From positions 186,001 through 250,000 of the forward strand of contig DASVTU010000039.1 of the NCBI GenBank assembly GCA_036387415.1: a DNA stretch of 64,000 nt. The letters run 5' to 3'. Of the stretch, positions 1-6,771 are shown piece after piece; the stretch's first letter is position 1, and the number at the start of each line of letters is the position of its first letter. The notes under the pieces are model-generated. The model ran no database searches. It was given only the letters and a program-made list of their open reading frames with translations, and had not been told where the DNA came from. A program made the position numbers and the translations under genes. The stretch comes from DASVTU01 sp036387415. GTDB taxonomy: Bacteria; Acidobacteriota; Blastocatellia; Pyrinomonadales; Pyrinomonadaceae.

Positions 1-527
1 TCATCGTCTCGACGCGCACCGGACGACTGTTGAAGTGGGAACGTCCGAGCACGACCGCCGCGACGCCGCAACAGGCTGAGAGCGCGTTGCTCGTAGAATT
101 GGAGAGCCGCGCACGGACACTCTATCAGGCGGCCTTGCATGAAGCGCAGGAGAAGGAGGCGGGCGAGCGTGCGGCGCGATTGGCGCAGGCGGATGCGGAG
201 GAAGTGTTTGAAGACCTGTCGGGCGTGGATGCAATGGAGCAGAACGATTTGCGACTACCGCAACCATATCGTCGTCTGCGTCCGCCATATCCAGAGACGG
301 CGGCGCGTTATGAGGTCGAAGCGACGGTGGATGCGCTCGTCGATATTGACCGTGAGGGCGAGGTGAGCCGCGTCGAGATTACGCGTTGGGCAGGCTTCGG
401 CCTCGATGATGCTGTCGTCGCCACCGTGCGCCAACTCCATTTCCGCCCCGCCATGCGCGAAGGCACGCCGCAACCCGTACGCGTCTTGCTGCGCTACAAT
501 TTCCGCCGACCGCCAAAGACTAAATAG
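1..527 (+). CDS. TonB C-terminal domain protein (5' truncated by window edge)
   Basis: The reading frame is open to the left edge, so the N-terminus lies outside the window; a TTG at 30 exists but the frame continues upstream of it. The visible part has an Ala/Glu-rich, probably helical stretch followed by a C-terminal domain of about 70 residues. That domain has the TonB pattern: a variable strand with DIDREGEVSRVEI, a helix with LDDAVVATVRQLHFRPA, and a final strand VRVLLRYNFR. In the family this domain contacts the TonB box of outer-membrane receptors, or acts as a periplasmic module in TonB-like fusions. No membrane segment is visible in the part present. The TAG stop is followed after one base by a heptad hairpin array. 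Family assignment is fairly sure; the partner receptor is unknown. Confidence 0.7.
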   Translation, partial: IVSTRTGRLLKWERPSTTAATPQQAESALLVELESRARTLYQAALHEAQEKEAGERAARLAQADAEEVFEDLSGVDAMEQNDLRLPQPYRRLRPPYPETAARYEVEATVDALVDIDREGEVSRVEITRWAGFGLDDAVVATVRQLHFRPAMREGTPQPVRVLLRYNFRRPPKTK

Positions 528-528
528 T

Positions 529-674
529 GATTGCGGAATGCGGATTTCGGATTGCCGATTAACAAACAAGAATTCAGAAGCCAGAATAGAGAAGAAAACG
601 GCACCGAGAGAATCGGCCAAACTTTTTCCACTGATTGCCGACTGCTGTTTCATTCCGTAATCCGCATTCTGCAC
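529..674. repeat. Heptad hairpin array, GCGGATT-type words
   Basis: Left arm 529-560 reads as 7-bp words gattgcg/gaatgcg/gatttcg/gattgcc. The right arm near 652-673 carries the complementary words (attccgt, aatccgc, attctgc). It lies in the gap between the TonB-domain gene, whose TAG ends at 527, and the S41 protease start at 688. The same word family recurs at 6351, 31179, 47685 and 49171. Confidence 0.8.
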
Positions 675-687
675 TTGTGTTGAGTTG

Positions 688-2013
688 ATGAATTATTCAA
701 TACGGCATCTTTATCGAATAGCTTTCATGTTGGTTGCGGCAGTTTGTCTGTCGTTGCCGACGGGGCGGGACGGGAGCGTTGCGCTGGCGGCGTGCGAGGG
801 CGCGCGGTGCGTGGATGGTGAGGCAGAGGCGTTACGTGAGCGGCGTCTCGCCGTCTTCGATGATGTGTGGCAGATGGTGCGCGAGCGTTATTACGACGCG
901 GCGTTGCACGGCGTGGACTGGCGAGCCGCCCGCGAAGAGTTTCGACCCCTCGCCGCCGGAGCCGACGACCAGACGCAACTTTATGCCGTGCTCAGACGAA
1001 TGCTGGCGCGACTGCACGACCCGCACACGCGCGTCTTCGCGCCAGACGAAGGTTTCAACTGGCGCGAGCCGCGCCTTTTGACGGTGGGCTTGAGTGTGCG
1101 CGAAATTGGAGGCGAGTTGTTGGTCGTCAGTGTTGTGCGCGGGTCGGAAGCGGACGCGACGGGCGTGCGCGCGGGCGACGCGTTGGTCAGCGTTGACGGA
1201 GCGGCGGCGGGCGCGATGGTCATGCGTCGTCTCGAAGAACAGAACGCCGGATTAGAAGTCGCTTCGGCGCGCAACATCGCCGTCGCGCGGCTCTTTGAAG
1301 GGGCGCGCGATTCGTTCGCGGAAGTGGTTTTCAAATCATCGGACGCGCGCGAGAAGCGTGTGCTCCTGCGTCGTACGTTGAGCGCACGCACGCCGACGCT
1401 CAGCATGCGTCGCGTGGGTCGCGGCATCGGCGTCGCAGAGTTTAATGCGTTCACACCGGAAATCGCTTCGGAGTTGGCGCGCGCGTTGCGGGACATGCGC
1501 GGGGTGGACAGCCTCGTTCTGGATTTGCGCGGCAACGGCGGCGGCGAAGCGGAAGCCATGACCGACATCGCATCGCTCTTTCTGCCCGGCGGAACAAGGC
1601 TCGGAAGTTTTATAGACCGCGCGGGACGCGTGCAGTCCGAACCGCAGACGCGCCGCGCGATGCTCTCATCGGCACACACAGTTGAAGTCTTTCGCGGTTC
1701 AGTCGTGGTTCTGACGGGAGCGCGGACGGCGAGCGCGGCGGAGATTTTTGTCGCGGCGTTGAAGGATGCGGGACGCGTGCGCGTCGTCGGCGAAAACACC
1801 TGCGGCTGCGTGCTCGGCATCCGTCGCCGCCACGCGTTGCTCGACGGCGGAATGCTCGACGTTAGCGAAGTTGATTTTCGCACCGCGCGCGGCGCGCGTC
1901 TCGAAGGCACGGGCATCGCGCCACACGAAACCGTCACTCCCACACGCCGCGACCTCTACGCAGGCCGCGACCGCGTCATGCAACGCGCCGTCGAGATGCT
2001 CAAAGAGAAGTGA
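688..2013 (+). CDS. S41-family peptidase with PDZ-like domain, catalytic Lys position changed
   Basis: Secreted protease-like protein of about 441 residues. An N-terminal signal peptide ends near ALA-AC (about residue 35). A helical N-domain follows, then a PDZ-like domain (about 130-210, GLSVREIGGELLVVSVV and ATGVRAGDALVSVDG), then the S41 fold. The conserved region LVLDLRGNGGG is present. The nucleophile motif TARTASAAEI-like segment GARTASAAEIF puts Ser at about residue 349. In classical C-terminal processing proteases a Lys follows about 25 residues later in a GEKTFGKG-type motif; here the segment reads GENTCGCVLG, with Cys at the Lys position. This argues for a tricorn/IRBP-like S41 mechanism or for altered activity. 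ATG at 688 was chosen over the adjacent TTG at 685; no strong ribosome binding site is seen. Confidence 0.85.
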   Translation: MNYSIRHLYRIAFMLVAAVCLSLPTGRDGSVALAACEGARCVDGEAEALRERRLAVFDDVWQMVRERYYDAALHGVDWRAAREEFRPLAAGADDQTQLYAVLRRMLARLHDPHTRVFAPDEGFNWREPRLLTVGLSVREIGGELLVVSVVRGSEADATGVRAGDALVSVDGAAAGAMVMRRLEEQNAGLEVASARNIAVARLFEGARDSFAEVVFKSSDAREKRVLLRRTLSARTPTLSMRRVGRGIGVAEFNAFTPEIASELARALRDMRGVDSLVLDLRGNGGGEAEAMTDIASLFLPGGTRLGSFIDRAGRVQSEPQTRRAMLSSAHTVEVFRGSVVVLTGARTASAAEIFVAALKDAGRVRVVGENTCGCVLGIRRRHALLDGGMLDVSEVDFRTARGARLEGTGIAPHETVTPTRRDLYAGRDRVMQRAVEMLKEK

Positions 2014-2085
2014 AAAGGCAAAAGTGAGGAAAGACTGGTGCGTCTTCTTTCTCACTTTTGCCTTTTGCTTTTTTACTTTTACCTC
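2013..2085. terminator. Bidirectional terminator with heptad-phased arms
   Basis: A 16-bp perfect stem (2013-2028 with 2051-2066, aaaaggcaaaagtgag) with a second inner stem (2031-2035/2042-2046) lies between convergent genes. T-rich tract follows on the plus strand. The right arm divides into 7-bp words (ctttctc/acttttg/ccttttg/ctttttt/actttta), linking it to the heptad hairpin class. The A of the preceding TGA is the first base of the stem. Confidence 0.75.
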
Positions 2086-2086
2086 T

Positions 2087-3220
2087 TTAAGCGGGAGTGC
2101 CGCACTGAGGGCAGAACTTCGCGCCGGGCGTGAGCGACTTGTGGCAGTTCTGACATTCTTTTTCGGCGAGCGAGGTGCCGCACTCGCCGCAGAATTTTGC
2201 GCCCGCTTGCACCTGTGCCTGACAGTTGGGACATTGGATGTGTGATGCCTGTACGGTCGCCTGCGGCGCGGCGCAGTTGGAGCAGAACTTTGCGCCGGAC
2301 GGATTCTGCGTACCGCACTTCGGACACGCGACGCCCTGTTGCGGTGGCGCGCCCGCGCCGCCTTGTTGTTGTCCTCCCTCTTGACCCTTGCCGCCAATCG
2401 CACCCGCCATCACCTGCCCGTAGCCGAAGCCCATGCCGAGTCCCATGCCTGTGCCCGCCGCACCGCCGGGTTGCCGCGCCGCATCCTGCATCGACTCCGC
2501 CGCCTTGTAGCGCATGTATTTGTCCATGTCGCCGAGCGCACTCATGCTGCTCCTTTCGTCGATTTTCTTCTGCACCTCTTCGGGCGGCGTAATCGCCGAG
2601 ATGAGCATGTCAACGAGTTCGAGTCCCTGCTTGCTGAAATCTTCGGCGACTCTCCCACGCACGCCCGCCGCGAGTTCGTCGTAGTAGGCGGGAAGGTCGA
2701 AGACGGTTTTTAGGTTTTCGCCGAGAAGGTCGTTGAGACGCGAGACGATGATGTCGCGTAGGAAATCGCCGATGGCGGCGGTCGAGACGATGCCGCGCGT
2801 GCCGACGATTGAGTTAACGAATAGTGCAGGGTCGGCAACGCGAATCGAATATTTGCCGAAGGCGCGCAGACGCACCATGTACAACTCCGAATCGCGAAAC
2901 GGTATCGGCTCCTTCGTGCCCCACTTCATGTCCTGAAACGTATGTCGTGCGACGAAGACGACGCTCGCTTGAAACGGCGACGTGCCGCCAAAGGGAATCG
3001 ACATCAGACGTGTCAGCAGCGGCACGTTCATGGTAGTCAGCGTATGGCGACCGGGGCCAAAAGTGTCGAGCGCCTTGCCGTCGCGGAAGAAGACCGCCGA
3101 CTGGTTTTCCTGCACGATGAGTTGCGCGCCCATCTTGATGTCGGTCGAGCCACTGGGCGGGATGCGTTGGACTATCTGCGCGCCCGTCGGGTCGTGAAAC
3201 TGAATGATTTCGAGTGCCAT
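2087..3220 (-). CDS. SPFH/band-7 domain protein with C-terminal zinc ribbons
   Basis: Protein of 377 residues. The N-terminal two thirds (about 1-240) form an SPFH/band-7-type domain of the YdjI/virion-core-like kind, with [18 protein letters not shown] and a later helical part [18 protein letters not shown] Gly/Met/Gln-rich stretch (about 255-300) leads to three consecutive zinc-ribbon units: [36 protein letters not shown] and [18 protein letters not shown]. There is no signal peptide, so it probably acts in the cytoplasm or at the membrane face. SPFH proteins form membrane-associated oligomeric scaffolds; the function of this subclass is not settled. It is followed by another zinc-ribbon gene in the same direction 75 bp upstream, suggesting one transcription unit. 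Confidence 0.85.
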   Translation of the reverse strand: MALEIIQFHDPTGAQIVQRIPPSGSTDIKMGAQLIVQENQSAVFFRDGKALDTFGPGRHTLTTMNVPLLTRLMSIPFGGTSPFQASVVFVARHTFQDMKWGTKEPIPFRDSELYMVRLRAFGKYSIRVADPALFVNSIVGTRGIVSTAAIGDFLRDIIVSRLNDLLGENLKTVFDLPAYYDELAAGVRGRVAEDFSKQGLELVDMLISAITPPEEVQKKIDERSSMSALGDMDKYMRYKAAESMQDAARQPGGAAGTGMGLGMGFGYGQVMAGAIGGKGQEGGQQQGGAGAPPQQGVACPKCGTQNPSGAKFCSNCAAPQATVQASHIQCPNCQAQVQAGAKFCGECGTSLAEKECQNCHKSLTPGAKFCPQCGTPA

Positions 3221-3295
3221 GCTTGCTGCTCTCCTTCTCGCCGCGTCTCGCTCTGTCGCGAACGAATGACGCGGCTCGTTCTTGATTTGATGTCG

Positions 3296-4486
3296 CTACT
3301 TTTTGATTTTGATTTGACCGTTGACCACTTTAATCACGATGGGCTTGCCGCCCGCGCCCGTGCGTCCGATGAGATGCTGGCCGATGGGACGTTTGACGAC
3401 CTCGAAACCGAAATCGTCGTCGGCCTCAATCTCTCCGTCCACTATTTCGGCTTTGATGTCGGCGTTGATGTCCTGCTCGATGGAGAGTTCCACCTCGCCG
3501 TTGACGGTGCTGATGTTGTTCGGCTCGCGTCCGGCGAGCGTCTTATCGTTGAAAGCGATTTTGGTCTTGCCCTTGACGAGTTGCGTGCGGACGACGCCGC
3601 CGATGTTTTCCAGATGAATCTCGCCTTGTTGAATGTTGAGCGAGACGCTGCCCGCCATGTTCGACAATTCCACGTCGGAATTGAGCGAGACGATTTCCAG
3701 ATGCTTGGTCGCACGCGGCAGTTTGATTTCGTAATCGACTTCGACGTGGCTCGTCATCGCCATCGGCGAAGTTGCCAGCGCGAGTTGATTCTCATCGTTG
3801 GACGCGGTGATGCGCGCACGCTTTCGCTCGTCATCCGAACCGCCGCGTTTGACGATTTTTACTTCCGCGTTCTCTTCGTCCCAACCTTCGATTTTGATGT
3901 CGCCGCGCATGTTCTTCAAGGAGAGCGTCGCGCCTTCTTTGAGCGCGTAGGTCTTGGTAAAGGTCGTCGCGTCGTCTGAGACATCCGCGTCCTCTTCGTC
4001 GAGCGCGTCGCCCTGGCCTTCCATGCCCGGTATGCCCGGCGGCGGTGGCGGCTGTATCTTCTCCATCTTCGGCACGACGGGTTTAATGATGCGTACTTCT
4101 CTTACGCCGGACTGTCGCATCGAGATGGCGATGAGCAAAGCAGCGAACGTGATGCAGCCCATGAAGCCGATGACGAGCAGCGCGACGATCCAGCGACGCG
4201 GCGAACGACGGCGCTGCGTGAGCGCGGAGGTCTGCGCGTCGTGCGGATGCATGGCGGTGGGCGGCTGGTAATAGTTTTGTGCGGTCGTGGGCGGAGTGTA
4301 AATCGGGTCGGTCTCCGTGGCGGTGCGTTGGCCGGAAGTGTGGTGCGCGTTCGTCCGGTTCTCCGTCGGAAGCATCTGCGTCGGCACGTCGCTGCCCGAC
4401 AGTGGCACGGTCGGCGCGCCGCAGAAACGGCAAAACTGTTGACCGACGAACAACTCCGCGCCACAGCTTTTGCACTGTTCTGCCAT
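3296..4486 (-). CDS. Zinc-ribbon, single-TM, DUF4097-type beta-repeat protein
   Basis: Protein of 396 residues. An N-terminal zinc ribbon (CKSCGAELFVGQQFCRFCG, residues 5-23) is followed by a Pro/Thr-rich linker. A transmembrane helix (about 96-120, IVALLVIGFMGCITFAALLI) comes next, then a Pro/acidic linker. The last roughly 220 residues form a repetitive beta structure of DUF4097 type (LSLKNMRGDIKIEGWDEENA, VSLNIQQGEIHLENIGG, VNGEVELSIEQDINADIKAE). The likely topology is zinc ribbon in the cytoplasm and beta domain outside the inner membrane. DUF4097 domains are adhesin- or bactofilin-like in fold prediction; no reaction is known. It is probably co-transcribed with the SPFH/zinc-ribbon gene downstream, which shares the same zinc-ribbon style. 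Confidence 0.8.
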   Translation of the reverse strand: MAEQCKSCGAELFVGQQFCRFCGAPTVPLSGSDVPTQMLPTENRTNAHHTSGQRTATETDPIYTPPTTAQNYYQPPTAMHPHDAQTSALTQRRRSPRRWIVALLVIGFMGCITFAALLIAISMRQSGVREVRIIKPVVPKMEKIQPPPPPGIPGMEGQGDALDEEDADVSDDATTFTKTYALKEGATLSLKNMRGDIKIEGWDEENAEVKIVKRGGSDDERKRARITASNDENQLALATSPMAMTSHVEVDYEIKLPRATKHLEIVSLNSDVELSNMAGSVSLNIQQGEIHLENIGGVVRTQLVKGKTKIAFNDKTLAGREPNNISTVNGEVELSIEQDINADIKAEIVDGEIEADDDFGFEVVKRPIGQHLIGRTGAGGKPIVIKVVNGQIKIKK

Positions 4487-4654
4487 CGCTACACTTTTAT
4501 CCTCTCGTTTGAAATAGTCAGACCTTCGCCAACGAAGTTGCGCCTATCAAACCACAGCGGCGCAGAAGCCGCCAAGTCTTGCCCGTCGCGTTGGCACGGC
4601 ATCTCTCGCACCTACCATCCGAATCCTTGAAACGCTCAGCAACCACGCGCCCCA

Positions 4655-5206
4655 TCAAGAACCAAACATCGGCTTGCCGGGAGCGTCGTTGTCGCCCGAC
4701 GCACCGCCGTGCTTGAAGTTGTTGATGGCCTCGTATCGTTTGTCGAACGCCGAGTCGAGATCGTCAACCGCCTGTTCGACTTCGGCGACTGACGCTTTGA
4801 GTTCCGCTGCTCCCGCGCCCGACTGAAGTTGGCGCGCACGGGTTTCGAGCGTCTCCGTCTTTTCGACGAGCGCGAGGTCGAATTGATAAATCGCATCCAA
4901 CTCCGCTTCACGAATCTGCGTGGCGTCGAAGAAACCCGCGTAGCCATAGCTGGCGAAGCGCACGCGATTCTCGATCCGGTCGAGTTTCTTCAGCACGCGG
5001 TCGAGCGGCGTGACTTCCATCAAACGCCCCGTCGAACTCAAATCGCGTATGACGTTCGACAAAGGTGTCTTGACGGCACGCAGGCGGTCGGCCAGATGCT
5101 CGCGGTGTATTTTGTCCATGTCGCGGCGTTGCTCGCGCTGCGCGTATCCACGGTAGCCGGGGATGCGTTCGCCGAGACGTTCGAGCCAGTTACGCACATC
5201 ATCCAT
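4655..5206 (-). CDS. Hypothetical helical protein
   Basis: I do not recognise this family. From the ATG at 5206 the product is about 183 residues and mostly charged alpha-helix. It has an N-terminal segment MDDVRNWLERLGERIPGYRGY, a helix rich in Lys/Arg/Glu, and a long coiled-coil-like region around LALVEKTETLETRARQLQ, followed by AELKASVAEVEQAVDDLDSAF. The tail is Gly/Asp-rich. No signal peptide or membrane helix is visible. The frame extends upstream to an ATG at 5329, but the extra 41 residues look non-conserved and basic, so the shorter start is preferred. It lies upstream of the zinc-ribbon/SPFH genes in the same direction (gap about 170 bp) and divergent from the gas-vesicle cluster, so it may belong to the former. 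Confidence 0.6.
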   Translation of the reverse strand: MDDVRNWLERLGERIPGYRGYAQREQRRDMDKIHREHLADRLRAVKTPLSNVIRDLSSTGRLMEVTPLDRVLKKLDRIENRVRFASYGYAGFFDATQIREAELDAIYQFDLALVEKTETLETRARQLQSGAGAAELKASVAEVEQAVDDLDSAFDKRYEAINNFKHGGASGDNDAPGKPMFGS

Positions 5207-5437
5207 AAGATTTACGGCGCGAAAGATGCGACCCGAACTCGCTGCCCTCCATTCGCGCTTTTCGCCTCCTCTCGATTCAACAGTGAACTCTCCGACACGG
5301 AAGGCCGAACCAAAAGCTTTTGTTTTCATTCGGCGTCGCAGAGTTCATCGTCCATCGTTTGTTTTACGTATGTTTCTGCTTCCAAGTTCGCTGGGTGTTG
5401 ATTCTAACATCATGGATGGGTTTCGCGCGCATCGTGG

Positions 5438-5467
5438 TTGCGCCTGTCGGGGCGGTTTGCTTATTAT
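5438..5467 (+). promoter_or_regulatory. Possible promoter of the gas-vesicle cluster
   Basis: A sigma70-like pair, TTGCGC (5438-5443) and TATTAT (5462-5467) with an 18-bp spacer, sits in an AT-rich patch 70 bp before the first gvp start. The match is moderate and untested; the -10 is also part of a longer AT-rich run, so the exact hexamer is uncertain. Confidence 0.3.
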
Positions 5468-5537
5468 AGCTAATGTGTTTGATGTCCAGGATTACACCTT
5501 CTAAAAATTTCTTTCTCCCGACAATTTGAGACAACTT

Positions 5538-6347
5538 ATGAGCGCCGAGACAGAACAAATTCACGTAAGCGAAGGCAAAGTTGCCGAAGGCAAGTACGTC
5601 TATTGCATCATCGAGACGAAAGAGCAGCGTTCCTTCGGCCCTGTCGGCATCGGCGGTCGCGGCGACGACGTTTATACAGTCCACTACGACGGGCTGGCAG
5701 CAGTCATCTCCAACACACCGCTCGTCGTCTACGACCCGACACGCGAAAACGTCTTCGCGCACGAACAGGTCAACGAAACCGTGATGCGTGAATTCACCGT
5801 CTTGCCGATGGCCTTCGGCGTGCTCTTTCGCACAGAAGAGGACATCGTGGAACTGATGCGCGGAACCTACGACGCGCTGCGCGACGTGCTCGCCAAGATG
5901 GAGGGCAAAGTCGAATACGGCCTCAAGGTGAATTGGGACAGGGAGCGCGTTATCGCCGAAATCGAACAGGAGAGTGAGGAGATTCGCAATCTCAAAGAAC
6001 AAATCACGCTGCGTTCCTCCGGCTCGACCTACTTCGCGCGCATGCAACTCGGTCGTCTCATCGAAACCGCACTCACCGAACAGGCCGACGCCTACGTCCG
6101 CGAAGTCTACGGACACTTGCGCGACACGGCGGTCGCCTCGCGCGCCAACAAACCCATCGGCGACCGCATGATTATGAACGCCGCGTTTCTCGTCGAGCGC
6201 GAACGCGAAACCGAATTCGACAGCCGCGTCAAAGAGATTGCCGCCAAGTATGAAGGCAAACTCTCCTTCAAATACACAGGCCCTTGGCCGCCCTACAACT
6301 TCGTACACATCCGCCTCAAACTAGAACGCGGCGAAGGAACGACTTAG
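5538..6347 (+). CDS. gvpF: Gas vesicle protein GvpF/GvpL (copy 1)
   Basis: Protein of 269 residues with the GvpF/L hallmark pattern. It has an N-terminal YVYCIIE strand, a central segment LPMAFGVLFRTEEDI, and a C-terminal GPWPPYNFVHIRL. GvpF/L proteins are minor components needed for gas-vesicle assembly; they interact with GvpA and other minor proteins during nucleation, as known from haloarchaeal and bacterial clusters. ATG at 5538 was preferred to the in-frame TTG at 5526. This is the first gene of the cluster and the longest-diverged from copies 2 and 3 in its acidic N-terminal extension. The TAG stop is followed three bases later by a heptad hairpin before gvpG. Confidence 0.93.
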   Translation: MSAETEQIHVSEGKVAEGKYVYCIIETKEQRSFGPVGIGGRGDDVYTVHYDGLAAVISNTPLVVYDPTRENVFAHEQVNETVMREFTVLPMAFGVLFRTEEDIVELMRGTYDALRDVLAKMEGKVEYGLKVNWDRERVIAEIEQESEEIRNLKEQITLRSSGSTYFARMQLGRLIETALTEQADAYVREVYGHLRDTAVASRANKPIGDRMIMNAAFLVERERETEFDSRVKEIAAKYEGKLSFKYTGPWPPYNFVHIRLKLERGEGTT

Positions 6348-6350
6348 AAC

Positions 6351-6424
6351 GATTGCGGGTTGCGGATTGCGGATTAAAAAGCAATCTTGTATTCGTGAAT
6401 CCGCATTCCGAAATCCGCAATTTA
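6351..6424. repeat. Heptad hairpin array inside the gvp cluster
   Basis: Left arm words gattgcg/ggttgcg/gattgcg/gatt (6351-6375); right arm aatccgcattccg then aaatccgcaattt (6398-6424). It separates gvpF copy 1 from gvpG, starts 4 bases after the stop codon and ends 9 bases before the gvpG ATG, so it would form a hairpin inside the polycistronic mRNA if the cluster is one operon. Confidence 0.8.
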
Positions 6425-6432
6425 GACGCTCT

Positions 6433-6771
6433 ATGTTCTTCATTGACGACATTTTGCTTGCGCCCGTCAACGGCTTCAAGTTCATTCTTCGTCAGGTGGC
6501 GGAGATTGCCAACCGCGAGTTGAACGACGACACGGTTATCAAAGAGCAGTTGCTCGAACTGCAAATGCGTCTTGAGTTAGACGAGATTTCGGAGGAGGAA
6601 TACGCCGCGCGCGAGGCCGAACTGTTCACGCGTCTGCGCGCCATCAAAGCACGACAATTGGAGGCGCTCCAACAGGTTCATACGGCTGAAAGTTCTTCGA
6701 TGGTCATCGAAGCGGGCGGCGACGAGGAGACGGGCGGCGGCTTCTACGAGCCGGGAGCCGGCAGGGAATGA
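6433..6771 (+). CDS. gvpG: Gas vesicle protein GvpG
   Basis: Protein of 112 residues beginning MFFIDDILLAPVNGFKFILR, which matches the GvpG family start (a short hydrophobic N-terminus followed by a charged helix). A helical region with EQLLELQMRLELDEISEEEY and a C-terminal Gly/Glu-rich tail complete it; usual GvpG proteins are about 80-110 residues. GvpG is a minor accessory protein of gas-vesicle assembly. The frame is open upstream to 6367, but ATG 6433 gives the conserved N-terminus. Its TGA stop overlaps the start of the ArsA-like gene (ATGA at 6768-6771), so the two are almost certainly translationally coupled. Confidence 0.9.
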   Translation: MFFIDDILLAPVNGFKFILRQVAEIANRELNDDTVIKEQLLELQMRLELDEISEEEYAAREAELFTRLRAIKARQLEALQQVHTAESSSMVIEAGGDEETGGGFYEPGAGRE

